Of a DNA stretch of 44,105 nt, positions 30,583 to 37,885 are shown piece by piece (positions within the stretch are counted from its first letter, which is position 1; every line of letters starts with the position of its first letter). Location: the IMG/VR virus record IMGVR_UViG_3300047319_001335, positions 1 to 44,105 of that record; one strand, 5' to 3'. The position numbers and the translations under genes are program-made. Below the pieces are notes generated by a model. It did not search any database and was not told the DNA's origin. It saw only the letters and a list, made by a program, of their open reading frames with translations. This DNA is from a virus.

Positions 30583-30789
30583 CTACCGGAGCGTGACACG
30601 TTGTCTGTCACGCACCCTCTGGATGAGGTCGGCCCGCAGGAACCGGTGGACGTACAGGTCAGCGGCGGGATCGCCGGGCCTCGACGTCAACGGTGTGGAC
30701 GGCCGACAGGGGCATTCTGCATCTGCTCGGTGGCCCTCCTTGCTGCCCAGATACACGTGGGCGACGTGCTCGACGAGATCCGCGTGCAT
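30583..30789 (-). CDS. Small hypothetical protein
   Basis: 68 residues from an ATG that shares a base with the upstream stop (TGATG). Motifs VEHVAHVYLGSKEGH and AECPCRPS, with a C-terminal RADLIQRVRDRQRVTLR helix. A perfect 8-bp hairpin (30591-30613) lies within its last codons. Function unknown; the AECPC pair is too small to call a finger. Confidence 0.55.
   Translation of the reverse strand: MHADLVEHVAHVYLGSKEGHRADAECPCRPSTPLTSRPGDPAADLYVHRFLRADLIQRVRDRQRVTLR
30591..30613 (-). terminator. Perfect 8-bp hairpin at a gene end
   Basis: GCGTGACA and TGTCACGC pair perfectly around a 7-base loop, inside the last codons of the 68-residue gene. No T-run follows; the next ribosome site comes soon after. 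It may attenuate leftward transcription, slow 3' decay of the RNA, or bind a protein as an operator. Confidence 0.45.
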
Positions 30790-31022
30790 CACGGCGCGGC
30801 GTTCCAGCCCGGGACCTCGACGGTCAGCCACTGCTGTCGCTGGTCGCCGAGGTTTCGCAGGACGTGCTTGGACTTCATCCCGTTGGGGTGATTGCGGACG
30901 AGCTCCCGGATCCGCTCGACCGCGTTGGGCTTGTCCTTGGGAATGGCGCGGGCGCTGTCGATCTGGAAGATCAACTCCAGCACCAGCTCACGCTGGGGGA
31001 GTGGTTCGAGCTTGGCGTTCAC
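30789..31022 (-). CDS. Small helical hypothetical protein
   Basis: 77 residues, GTG start, overlapping the upstream gene by 35 bases. Helical with KPNAVERIRELVRNHPNGMK and KHVLRNLGDQRQQWLTV, a composition compatible with a small winged or helix-turn-helix DNA binder. No specific family. Confidence 0.5.
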   Translation of the reverse strand: MNAKLEPLPQRELVLELIFQIDSARAIPKDKPNAVERIRELVRNHPNGMKSKHVLRNLGDQRQQWLTVEVPGWNAAP

Positions 31023-31425
31023 GGCGGCTCCAGCTAATGGCCTCCGGGCGGAGCGGGGTGTCGACCGGCAGGCCGGCGATCATCGAGCGCACCCGGGCGC
31101 GGTCGTGGTTGGCGAGGTTGGTCGGGAGCCGGATGCCGAGGGCGTTCGCGGCCGCCCGGATCCACTCGTTGGTGAGGTAGATGCGGGCCCAGCCCTCGCT
31201 GTTGCCGACGACGGGGTTGGTCTGGGCGCACAGGTACAGGAACCGGCGGACGCCCTGCTTCGTGATCCGGGTCCGCTCGCCCCAGTGGACGATGTTGCCG
31301 GTCACGGCGCCCAGCTCATGGTCCTCGCCGCAGGGGATCCCTGTGCCCGGGATGATGCCCCGGCAGCGGATGACCTTGGCCCAGTCGGCGAGCTCGGCGA
31401 AGGTGTACTTGCGTGCGCCGCTCAT
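30988..31425 (-). CDS. Hypothetical protein
   Basis: 145 residues from an ATG overlapping the upstream stop. TFAELADWAKVIRCRGIIPG, GIPCGEDHELGAVTGNIVHW and RRFLYLCAQTNPVVGNSEGW give three cysteines that could bind a metal. The C-terminal RARVRSMIAGLPVDTPLRPE is helical. Function unknown. Confidence 0.6.
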   Translation of the reverse strand: MSGARKYTFAELADWAKVIRCRGIIPGTGIPCGEDHELGAVTGNIVHWGERTRITKQGVRRFLYLCAQTNPVVGNSEGWARIYLTNEWIRAAANALGIRLPTNLANHDRARVRSMIAGLPVDTPLRPEAISWSRRERQARTTPPA

Positions 31426-31742
31426 TCGCCGTTCTCGCAGGGGTCGCTCCAGTCTTCGAGCTCCCACTCGACGAGCTCCGCGGCGAGGCCGTCGGCGTCG
31501 GTGAAGTTGTGGCCGGTATCGCCGGGATGGTTGCTGCGGTCCCACGACACGACCGCCCACGGGCCCGAGATCGAGACCGTGTGCTCGTTGCCGTTGCCGC
31601 AGTACACCCGGTAGGTGCCGACGACCCGGGCCTGCTGGCTCGCCGACTCCGGAGACAGGACAGCGTTGCGGTGCCGGCGCTGGAGCTGGATCGACTCCAG
31701 CGATCCGGGCCCGAAAGTGATGGGCTTGGCAGGCCTGCTCAA
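31422..31742 (-). CDS. Hypothetical protein downstream of the helicase
   Basis: 106 residues from TTG at 31742, chosen because AAGGAGGG lies five bases upstream; GTG at 31775 would place the start in the hairpin. Contains RVYCGNGNEHTVSISGPWAV and an acidic C-terminus (ELVEWELEDWSDPCENGE). Function unknown. Confidence 0.6.
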   Translation of the reverse strand: MSRPAKPITFGPGSLESIQLQRRHRNAVLSPESASQQARVVGTYRVYCGNGNEHTVSISGPWAVVSWDRSNHPGDTGHNFTDADGLAAELVEWELEDWSDPCENGE

Positions 31743-31768
31743 TGTGCCCTCCTTGCTCTGAAATTCCG

Positions 31769-31789
31769 CCAGCACAATTTCAGTGCTGG
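31769..31789 (-). promoter_or_regulatory. Palindromic hairpin between the UvrD-like helicase and the next gene
   Basis: CCAGCAC and GTGCTGG pair perfectly around a 7-base loop in the 60-base gap after the helicase stop. It lacks a T-run in the leftward direction. It may be a weak terminator or an operator for downstream genes. Confidence 0.5.
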
Positions 31790-31802
31790 GTACTTTGGGC
31801 CC

Positions 31803-33236
31803 CTACGCCAGCTCGTGCTGCGCGAGCGCGGTCCTGTCGAGCTCGAGCTTGGCGCGGGTGACCGCGACGTACTCCAGTCGGAGGGCCGGCTTGTTCTCGG
31901 TCTTGACCGCGGTGAAGTCCTCGCCGATCTGGACGGTGTCCCACTCCCGGCCCTTGGCCTTGTGGGCGGTCGAGATGATCAGCTCGGCGCTGGCTTCGCT
32001 CGTCATCCGGGCCACCGAGGCGCGGATCTCGGCGGTGCCGAATTCGTCGACGAGCTTGACCATCAGGCGCAGGTCCTCGCCGTCCTCGTCCATCGCCGCG
32101 TAGGCCTGAACGTCCTCCCAGCTTGAGAAGCAGGCGAGGTCGGGATGGCTGGTGTGGCCGCTGGTCTTGAGGTCGTCGACCGCCCGCGCGAAGCGGTCGA
32201 GGTCGTCGCCGCCGCCCATGACGTAGCAGCGGATCCCGTCGTCCTGCGCCCGGAGGAGCCGGCTCATGACGACGGCGTTGGTGCGGGCGAGAACCGCCCG
32301 GGGCCGCTCGATGCGACCGACACGGGAAGTGATCGCCGGATTGCCACGGAGGCGGAGCGGGGCGTCGAGACGGCCGAGCACCTCGTTGGCGACATCGGCG
32401 ACGGCCTGCCCGAAGCGGAAGCTCTGGGTCAGGAACGTGCGGTGCCGGACGTCGACGTTCGCGAGCGCGTTGACCGCGCCCGTCCACGCGTAGATCTCCT
32501 GCTGGGAGTCGCCGACGTAGACGAGCTGGCTGTCGTGCTGGGCGCCGACGATGGCGGCCATGACCGGGTTCGCGTCCTGCGCCTCGTCGAACAGGATGTA
32601 GTCGGCGTTGATGACGGGGTCGTCGAGCTGCCACATCTTGAGGTAGTGCTCGTGCTTGAAGGGCGCCCAGCCCCGGAGCGGGTCGTGCAGGTCCTGCCAG
32701 TACGCCTCGACGAACGGCATGAGCTGCTGGCGGATCGCGTAGTTGTTCACCGGGTACTCGCCGGGCTTGTCGATGCCGTCGATGTACCGGAAGTGGTGAA
32801 GGCCGATCACCTCGTCGGCCGACTGGCAGAAGCCGAGGATCGCCTTGGTGACGACCGACGCGAGGAACGCCGCGGAGAGGTGCTTGGGGTTGCCGGCGAA
32901 GTCGACGACGTCGAGCGGCTTGAGGCCCAGACGCTGGCCGACCTCGCGGCTGGTCATCCTCATGCTGTCGCGCAGCCGGCCCTGAAACTGGTAGCCGACG
33001 GCCCGGAACGCGAGGCTGTGTGCGGTGTTCGCCGCGACCCACGTCGGCAGCTTGCCGCGGGTCTCCTCGACGATGCTCTTGTTGAACGCGACGTACTGGC
33101 CGCGCTCGTCGGGCGCGCTCTGGGCGAGCATCACGAGCGTCGAGGTCTTGCCGGTGCCGGCGCCGGCCTCGACGGCAAGGTTGCCGCCATCGGCGAACAG
33201 GTCGATCGCCTGTTGCTGCTCTTCAGTGGGCTTCAT
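31803..33236 (-). CDS. UvrD/Rep-like superfamily 1 DNA helicase
   Basis: 477 residues, shorter than cellular UvrD (about 700), as usual for phage versions. Q-motif region (TEEQQQAIDLF), Walker A VEAGAGTGKTST (Lys30), Walker B ILFDEAQDANP (217-221), motif III YVGDSQQEIYAWTGA (240-254), motif V ISTAHKAKGREWDTV and motif VI YVAVTRAKLEL are all present. It should move 3' to 5' on DNA to aid recombination or replication. The start overlaps the upstream gene by 14 bases. Confidence 0.92.
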   Translation of the reverse strand: MKPTEEQQQAIDLFADGGNLAVEAGAGTGKTSTLVMLAQSAPDERGQYVAFNKSIVEETRGKLPTWVAANTAHSLAFRAVGYQFQGRLRDSMRMTSREVGQRLGLKPLDVVDFAGNPKHLSAAFLASVVTKAILGFCQSADEVIGLHHFRYIDGIDKPGEYPVNNYAIRQQLMPFVEAYWQDLHDPLRGWAPFKHEHYLKMWQLDDPVINADYILFDEAQDANPVMAAIVGAQHDSQLVYVGDSQQEIYAWTGAVNALANVDVRHRTFLTQSFRFGQAVADVANEVLGRLDAPLRLRGNPAITSRVGRIERPRAVLARTNAVVMSRLLRAQDDGIRCYVMGGGDDLDRFARAVDDLKTSGHTSHPDLACFSSWEDVQAYAAMDEDGEDLRLMVKLVDEFGTAEIRASVARMTSEASAELIISTAHKAKGREWDTVQIGEDFTAVKTENKPALRLEYVAVTRAKLELDRTALAQHELA

Positions 33237-33543
33237 CTCGGCTCCATTCGACAGTCTTCCCCTCGGGGCCGTGGTGGATCGTCATCGACGTCGACCCGTG
33301 CTCCCGCTGGTAGGCGAGGTGCTGGGGGGTCTGGTGCCAGTTGCGGTCCTCCTCGACGGTCGCGTCCCGGAGCTCGGCGACGTAACCGGCCTTGGTGCGC
33401 CAGCGGTTCCCCGTCTGGAGGCAGCGGACCTCGGACCAGTTGGACGGCGTCCGGTGGTAGCCGTTGAAGGCGGAGTGGTTCTCGTGGCGTTGGGTCACGA
33501 GGTGGTCGTGGTCCTTGGCCGTGCAGGCCGGGCCCATGCTCAT
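33223..33543 (-). CDS. Hypothetical His-rich protein
   Basis: 106 residues. Many His and Trp residues (CTAKDHDHLVTQRHENHSAF, NWSEVRCLQTGNRWRTKAGY) and a WHQTPQHLAYQREHGSTS segment. Metal binding is possible but no known site is complete. Overlaps both neighbours. Function unknown. Confidence 0.55.
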   Translation of the reverse strand: MSMGPACTAKDHDHLVTQRHENHSAFNGYHRTPSNWSEVRCLQTGNRWRTKAGYVAELRDATVEEDRNWHQTPQHLAYQREHGSTSMTIHHGPEGKTVEWSRDEAH

Positions 33544-33818
33544 GGCTTCTCCGTGTTCAGGCTGCGGGCGTATTCGAGGACGGCCTGTAGCTCGTTCTCC
33601 TCGGCGACCGGGTCGATCTCGAAGTACCGGTGGAGCAGGGCGCTGGGGCCGTCGTGGACCGGGATCAGCCGGTCCTCGCCCCAGACCCTCAGCTTCTGCC
33701 AGCGACCGAGCACAATCCCCTCGGCCGACAGCCAGTCGAGGAACCCGCTGATGACGTGGCTCTGGTCCATGACCCGGGCCCGCTTGTCGAGCGTGGGCGT
33801 CAGGGGCCGCTCAGGCAT
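33540..33818 (-). CDS. Small conserved-type phage protein
   Basis: 92 residues. The segment VISGFLDWLSAEGIVLGRWQ and the ending DPVAEENELQAVLEYARSLN resemble small actinophage proteins of unknown function (FLDWL ... G motif). It is tightly overlapped with its neighbours. Confidence 0.6.
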   Translation of the reverse strand: MPERPLTPTLDKRARVMDQSHVISGFLDWLSAEGIVLGRWQKLRVWGEDRLIPVHDGPSALLHRYFEIDPVAEENELQAVLEYARSLNTEKP

Positions 33819-34104
33819 CGAAGTTGATCCCTAGCCCGGCCACGGCCTCGTCGAACCGACGGAGCGCCCGGCGGTCCAGCGTCTTGAAGTCGCGCTGGGT
33901 CGCGGGCCCGAAGGTGAACCGGGTGATCTGGAATGTCGCGACGGCGCGCGCGAGGAGCTGGACGGCGTTCATGTAGACGCCGTAGGGGGCCTTGAAGTAG
34001 ACGCGGGTGCCCTCGAACGGGCCGCCCTTGGTCCAGATGCGGACCTTGAAGATGCGGGGCTCGTAGACCTCGCGGGGCGTGGGCGAAACCGGCTGTGCGG
34101 TCAT
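33811..34104 (-). CDS. Hypothetical protein, first gene after the internal promoter candidate
   Basis: 97 residues from ATG at 34104 (GGAGG eight bases upstream). RIFKVRIWTKGGPFEGTRVY and LARAVATFQITRFTFGPATQ suggest a small alpha/beta protein. It heads the transcription unit that includes the UvrD-like helicase. Function unknown. Confidence 0.6.
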   Translation of the reverse strand: MTAQPVSPTPREVYEPRIFKVRIWTKGGPFEGTRVYFKAPYGVYMNAVQLLARAVATFQITRFTFGPATQRDFKTLDRRALRRFDEAVAGLGINFDA

Positions 34105-34140
34105 GTGTCTGACCTCCGTGGAGCCGGTCGGGCCGGCGGG

Positions 34141-34164
34141 ATGGGATCGTAGCACGTGGGGAAA
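34141..34164 (-). promoter_or_regulatory. Putative leftward phage promoter, copy 1
   Basis: On the minus strand the gap reads TTTCCCCACGTGCTACGAT. The 10-mer TTCCCCACGT is followed two bases later by TACGAT, a -10-like hexamer. The same 10-mer, with a -10-like TATCAT at the same spacing, occurs at 40302-40320. It lies between a strong terminator and the next leftward gene. Confidence 0.55.
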
Positions 34165-34199
34165 CGGCCGAGACATATGTTTGAGCTACGTCTCGGCCG
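34165..34199 (-). terminator. Strong intrinsic terminator for the leftward operon
   Basis: Ten perfect base pairs (CGGCCGAGAC / GTCTCGGCCG) around a 15-base loop, followed on the minus strand by TTTCCCC. It begins ten bases after the stop of the secreted protein gene. Read on the plus strand the 3' flank is CGTTCG, so termination is mainly leftward. Confidence 0.75.
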
Positions 34200-34208
34200 C
34201 GTTCGACC

Positions 34209-34676
34209 TCAGCAGTGCGTTCTGCCGAGGAGCGTGGTGACTTGGTCCGCCTTGGCGGTCGCGGTCTTGAGCTGGGCGAGGCCGCGGTTGAAGGTGCTCT
34301 GGGACGAGTAGGGCCAGTTGTTCCAGTAGCTGTAGAGGTTGGTCATCGCGAGATGCTCGTAGGTGATCATGCTCACGTAGCGGTCGTAGAGGGCCCGGAA
34401 GCACGCCTTCGTCGGGGTGTGGCCCGAGAGCCACCGAAGCTCGGTGGCGGTCAGGTTGCGGGCGTGGTGGGTGCTGGAGATGATCCCGTCGATGTCGTAC
34501 AGGTCGCTGGCGTCGGCCATGTCGCTGAGGTCGCTGGCGAGCTTGGGCATGAACCCGGCGACGTGGCCGGTGAACGAGATGTAGTTGACCCGGGACAGGG
34601 GCGCTGCCGAGGCAGACGCGGCGCCGATGGTCAGGAGGAAGGCCGCGACCAGCGCGGCCCGAAGCAGGGTCTTCAC
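34209..34676 (-). CDS. Secreted helical protein with Sec signal peptide
   Basis: 155 residues, GTG start. A textbook signal peptide (MKTLLRAALVAAFLLTIGAA, cleavage likely after SASA) precedes a helical body with ALYDRYVSMITYEHLAMTNL and YSYWNNWPYSSQSTFNRGLA. Two Cys (one at KACF and the C-terminal one) might form a disulphide. The mature protein would be outside the cell. It might act in superinfection exclusion or on the cell surface; no family is recognised. It is the last gene before a strong terminator. Confidence 0.7.
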   Translation of the reverse strand: MKTLLRAALVAAFLLTIGAASASAAPLSRVNYISFTGHVAGFMPKLASDLSDMADASDLYDIDGIISSTHHARNLTATELRWLSGHTPTKACFRALYDRYVSMITYEHLAMTNLYSYWNNWPYSSQSTFNRGLAQLKTATAKADQVTTLLGRTHC

Positions 34677-34703
34677 GGGGTTGTTGGGCTCCTTGGGGCT
34701 GGG

Positions 34704-35699
34704 CTATTCCTCGTCGTCGTCGATCGCCTGTTCCGGCGGCTCTTCGTCGTCGCTGATGATCGGCTCGGGCATCAGGCCCTGTACGTCGAGGTACGTGGTG
34801 ACCTTGTCGTAGTGACGGCGGATCGCCCGGAGGGTGTCGCGGCCGTGCTGCTGGAGGGTTCGACGCTCGTTCCACATGTCGGCGTCGATGCGGGACCGGA
34901 TCTCGGGCACGATCAGCCCGTTGAGCACCGTCGGCTCGAGAGCATCCAGCTCCCAGCTCTCGAGCCCGAACCGGCGGATGTAGCCGGACGCCCGGCTGTC
35001 GGTGATCTTCGCCGGGTTGGGCGGCGGATCGTACTGGCGGATCTGGTCCATGTTGAGGGCGATCCGCTTGATGGTGAGCTGGCGAACGGAGTAGCCGTCG
35101 CCGGCGAGGAACGTGTACAGGCGGTCGGTGATGTCGCGGGTCATGTCGATCCCGGACGGGTCGTGGTCGCCGAGGTGCAGGATGGTCACCTGCTCGACGC
35201 CCTCGTCGAGGTAGCCCTCGATCCGCCGGGCGGCCGCCCAGAGCTCGGACACGCTCGTGTACCCGCGGCACGAGAAGTACGGGGCCCGGAGACCGCCGGC
35301 CGCCTGCCCGATGACGCCCACGAGGGCGTCCTTCTCGACCCAGACCTCGACGCGCTGCGGCTGGCCCTCCCAGAGCGCCATCGTGTACATGTTCGGGTCG
35401 ATGACGTCGGCCGGGTCGGTCATGTAGCCGTCGCCGCCGCGGATGTTCCGGGTGCGATCGGTGATGTAGTCCCAGTCGAATTCGCCGGCCATTCGCGCGT
35501 CGTTCAGGATCGAGCCGAGACGCTTGTACTCGGTGTCCTTGTTCGCGATCCAGCCCCGGCTGACAAACTGGTAGTAGAGCTGCCGGAGCGTCAGGTCGTA
35601 GCCCTGATCCCGGTAGCTCTCTGCGATGGCGGTGGCCTTCTCGATCACGTCCATGTGGGCGGGCGTGAAGACCTTGGGCGTGTACTCGATGAGCGGCAT
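34704..35699 (-). CDS. Spo11/topoisomerase VI A-subunit-like protein with TOPRIM domain
   Basis: 331 residues from ATG at 35699 (TGATG overlap); an ATG at 35711 is possible. Residues about 36-52 (LTLRQLYYQFVSRGWI) match the winged-helix region that carries the catalytic Tyr in topo VI-A (Tyr42/Tyr43). A TOPRIM domain follows: VEVWVEKDALVGVI (Glu122), YFSCRGYTSVSELW, then ILHLGDHDPSGIDMTRDI (Asp178, Asp180). GYIRRFGLESWELDALEP follows the fold. No B subunit (GHKL ATPase) is visible here, so it may act alone as a nuclease or with a host partner. Confidence 0.75.
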   Translation of the reverse strand: MPLIEYTPKVFTPAHMDVIEKATAIAESYRDQGYDLTLRQLYYQFVSRGWIANKDTEYKRLGSILNDARMAGEFDWDYITDRTRNIRGGDGYMTDPADVIDPNMYTMALWEGQPQRVEVWVEKDALVGVIGQAAGGLRAPYFSCRGYTSVSELWAAARRIEGYLDEGVEQVTILHLGDHDPSGIDMTRDITDRLYTFLAGDGYSVRQLTIKRIALNMDQIRQYDPPPNPAKITDSRASGYIRRFGLESWELDALEPTVLNGLIVPEIRSRIDADMWNERRTLQQHGRDTLRAIRRHYDKVTTYLDVQGLMPEPIISDDEEPPEQAIDDDEE

Positions 35700-35995
35700 C
35701 AGCGACGCCATGCCTCCCACTGGTCGACACGCCCGGCGAGAGCCATCGACAGGTAGTTGGGACACGCGCAACGCGTGCAGGGGCCGACCTCGTTGAGCCA
35801 CATGACGATGCCGGGGACCATGCGCCCAGTGTGGTGCTGCACGATCGTGTGGCCGCATGTCGCGCACGTGTACTGCGGGCCGGGTTGGGACTGGATCCCG
35901 AGCAGTCCGCCGGCCGTCTGGAGGCCGATCGTCATCAGCCACCCGGCAAGCGCCATGAGGCCGACGAACCCGACGATGACGAGGATGGCGTCCAT
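35699..35995 (-). CDS. Membrane protein with zinc-finger-like C-terminus
   Basis: 98 residues. An N-terminal span (ILVIVGFVGLMALAGWLMTI) is followed by a Cys/His segment, YTCATCGHTIVQHHTGRM and GPCTRCACPNYL, likely a zinc ribbon facing the cytoplasm. Both ends share TGATG overlaps with neighbours. Function unknown. Confidence 0.62.
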   Translation of the reverse strand: MDAILVIVGFVGLMALAGWLMTIGLQTAGGLLGIQSQPGPQYTCATCGHTIVQHHTGRMVPGIVMWLNEVGPCTRCACPNYLSMALAGRVDQWEAWRR

Positions 35996-36438
35996 CAGCG
36001 GTTCCCGTCCATGAGGCGGTTCTCCGCCTCCTCGTAGGGCTTGGCGAACGCCGCCACCACGACCTGAAACTGGCCGACCTCGGTGATCGCCCAGCCGACG
36101 GTGAGGTGCTTCGCGGCGCCCCAGCGGTTGAGCTGCTCGATCAGGGAGCGCAGGCTCTCGATGCCGATGGAGGGCCCGCCGGCGTCCTCGACGCCCATGC
36201 TGTCGACCAGCACGCACACGTTCTCGTTGCCCATGACGCCGGGCAGGTCGGCCCGGGTGAGGGGCGTCTCGATGACCTCGATCTGGCGCCAGCCCCGGGG
36301 GACGTAGTCCCCGAGGAACGGCATCCCGCCGACGTCGATGGTCTCGTTGGGCCAGAACACGAGCGGCAGCTTCCGCTCGCGGGCCGCCTTGCGGGCCGCC
36401 TTGGCCTGCATGTCTCGGATGGTGGATGCGCTGTACAT
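35995..36438 (-). CDS. Hypothetical protein
   Basis: 147 residues from ATG at 36438 (AAGGAG upstream). RDMQAKAARKAARERKLPLV is basic and helical; VPRGWRQIEVIETPLTRADL, VLVDSMGVEDAGGPSIGIES and VGWAITEVGQFQVVVAAFAK follow, as in a small alpha/beta protein. No motif identified. Confidence 0.6.
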   Translation of the reverse strand: MYSASTIRDMQAKAARKAARERKLPLVFWPNETIDVGGMPFLGDYVPRGWRQIEVIETPLTRADLPGVMGNENVCVLVDSMGVEDAGGPSIGIESLRSLIEQLNRWGAAKHLTVGWAITEVGQFQVVVAAFAKPYEEAENRLMDGNR

Positions 36439-36442
36439 CGGG

Positions 36443-36652
36443 TCAGCTCCTTGGGGTGACGTTCTTGGGGGCCTTCGCTTCCCGGATGGCTTCCCGGTGG
36501 CGGAAGGCCTTGAGGGATCGGCGGCAGTTGCCGCAGGACATGCGTTTCTCGTCCCGGGTGGCGGCGAGGCCACGGTCGTGGACGCGGTAGATGCCGCACC
36601 ACGAGCTGAAGCCTGCGCCGACCAGCAGGTGGCGCGGTGCCGTGTACCTCAT
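36443..36652 (-). CDS. Small Cys/His-containing protein
   Basis: 69 residues from an ATG overlapping the upstream stop (ATGA). Cys at SSWCGIYRVH and the pair SCGNCRRSLKAF make a possible zinc site; the tail is basic. This pattern recurs in small actinophage proteins. Function unknown. Confidence 0.55.
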   Translation of the reverse strand: MRYTAPRHLLVGAGFSSWCGIYRVHDRGLAATRDEKRMSCGNCRRSLKAFRHREAIREAKAPKNVTPRS

Positions 36653-36873
36653 GACTCCACCCGGACGGTGAAGCCCGTCCACGTGGCGCCATCGACGTCG
36701 AGCCATGGGTGGCCCGGCTCGCGTTCCCTTCTCGGCCGACGGTCGCGCTTGACGACCTCCAGCCCGTCGAGGATGACGGTGTCGTTGCCGACAAAGACCC
36801 GGCCGCCGGGACGGTCGCGGTGGTCGCTGAAGCCGTCAGCGTGGCGGCACTCCAGCGTGACGACGACCTTCAT
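36649..36873 (-). CDS. Small hypothetical protein
   Basis: 74 residues, beta-rich (MKVVVTLECRHADGFSDHRD, RVFVGNDTVILDGLEVVKRD, TWTGFTVRVES). ATGA overlap with the upstream gene. Function unknown. Confidence 0.55.
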   Translation of the reverse strand: MKVVVTLECRHADGFSDHRDRPGGRVFVGNDTVILDGLEVVKRDRRPRREREPGHPWLDVDGATWTGFTVRVES

Positions 36874-37163
36874 GCGACGGAGTGGACGGCCCAGCGGTAG
36901 GCCTTGATCTCGATGCCGTTGACGAAGCTGTCGACGGCCTGCTTGCGGGTCTTGCCGGTCGCCACGGGCCGGTCGCTGTCCTGCGTGACGGTCCAGAAGT
37001 CGCGGTCGGCCTTCGTGAGGCAGCCGACCTCGGTGAGCGGCACGCCGGCCGCCCACCCATCGCCCTTGATCAGGACGCGGACGACGATGCGGCCGTCTTC
37101 GGCGATGGTCGCCTCCGTGGTCGAGGTGAAGGTGCGCGTGAGGTGGATGGTCTCGGCCTTCAT
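36870..37163 (-). CDS. Small hypothetical protein
   Basis: 97 residues. TIHLTRTFTSTTEATIAEDG and RIVVRVLIKGDGWAAGVPLT form strands; the end KTRKQAVDSFVNGIEIKAYR is helical. Overlaps both neighbours by four bases. Function unknown. Confidence 0.55.
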   Translation of the reverse strand: MKAETIHLTRTFTSTTEATIAEDGRIVVRVLIKGDGWAAGVPLTEVGCLTKADRDFWTVTQDSDRPVATGKTRKQAVDSFVNGIEIKAYRWAVHSVA

Positions 37164-37417
37164 GGGGTCCTCCGTGGCTTGGGGTCGAACGCGTCGAGCA
37201 GCTCGTGGACGGGGGCTGCCTTCCCGTGGATCCGGACCGGCTCGAAGTCGACGTCGGTGACCAGACCGCCGACCTCCAGTCGTAGCAGCCGGTCGCGCAG
37301 GTCGTCGGCCTCGGTGTAGGTCAGGTCGAGCTCGAAGCTCTTGGGCCCGGCGACGCCCAGTTTGTCCTGTGGGTCGGCCTTGTCAGTGACCCGAAAGTAG
37401 ATGGCGTGCAGCGTCAT
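37160..37417 (-). CDS. Small hypothetical protein
   Basis: 85 residues from ATG at 37417 behind GGAAGC. MTLHAIYFRVTDKADPQDKL and LDLTYTEADDLRDRLLRLEV look like a small alpha/beta protein. ATGA overlaps on both sides. Function unknown. Confidence 0.55.
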   Translation of the reverse strand: MTLHAIYFRVTDKADPQDKLGVAGPKSFELDLTYTEADDLRDRLLRLEVGGLVTDVDFEPVRIHGKAAPVHELLDAFDPKPRRTP

Positions 37418-37635
37418 GGCTTCCTTTCGGCGCGCCGGGCCATGCCCTGCGCGATCTTCCAGCCGAGCGCCTGCCTGCCCTCGTCGGTCAGGTCGTGGGA
37501 GCGTCGGCGATGGGCGGCGAGGTTGACGAACGAGCGCGGGCAGTCCGCGCACTTCGTGTGGGGCTTGCGGAGGTGAAGGTCGAGCCAGTGCTGCCCGACG
37601 AAGCCGGTGCCGCACAGCGGGCACGCGACCTTCAT
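37414..37635 (-). CDS. Small double C2H2-type zinc finger protein
   Basis: 73 residues. Two adjacent fingers are readable: CPLCGTGFVGQHWLDLHLRK followed by HTKCADCPRSFVNLAAHRRRSH. Each has the CxxC ... HxxxH pattern of classical C2H2 fingers, unusual for a bacterial virus. The C-terminus is a basic helix. It probably binds DNA or a protein; a transcription or anti-host role is possible. Confidence 0.65.
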   Translation of the reverse strand: MKVACPLCGTGFVGQHWLDLHLRKPHTKCADCPRSFVNLAAHRRRSHDLTDEGRQALGWKIAQGMARRAERKP

Positions 37636-37883
37636 CGGCCGTTGGCTTCGGCGGATCGTGGCACTCTGGGCACTGCTCGTGCGTTCGCGACGCAGACCGC
37701 GCAGACCGCGTCGTCCTTGCCGGGGCGACTCTTCTGCGAGTACGCGTTGCGTCCGCTCTGGACGACGAGCCCGCAGTAGGTGCGCGAGCCCGAGGCGTCT
37801 TCGAGCTTCAGGATGTGGGTCGGGCCCGGGGTCCGCTTGACCATCCGGTTCCCGGCGTAGGGGATCAGGTACGTGACGTTCAT
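37632..37883 (-). CDS. Small zinc-binding type hypothetical protein
   Basis: 83 residues. VTYLIPYAGNRMVKRTPGPT, TYCGLVV and DDAVCAVCVANARA give three cysteines, a plausible zinc site. Function unknown; part of the run of tiny overlapping genes. Confidence 0.55.
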   Translation of the reverse strand: MNVTYLIPYAGNRMVKRTPGPTHILKLEDASGSRTYCGLVVQSGRNAYSQKSRPGKDDAVCAVCVANARAVPRVPRSAEANGR

Positions 37884-37885
37884 GG

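Noticed and set aside
32145-33467. 440-residue plus-strand frame opposite the UvrD-like helicase
   Set aside because: Shadow of a gene that contains all main SF1 helicase motifs; the antisense product is Asp/Val/Leu/Arg-rich without structure.
34215-35756. 513-residue plus-strand frame opposite the secreted and topo VI-A-like genes
   Set aside because: It spans two well-supported minus-strand genes and a terminator-proximal region, and has no domain signature.
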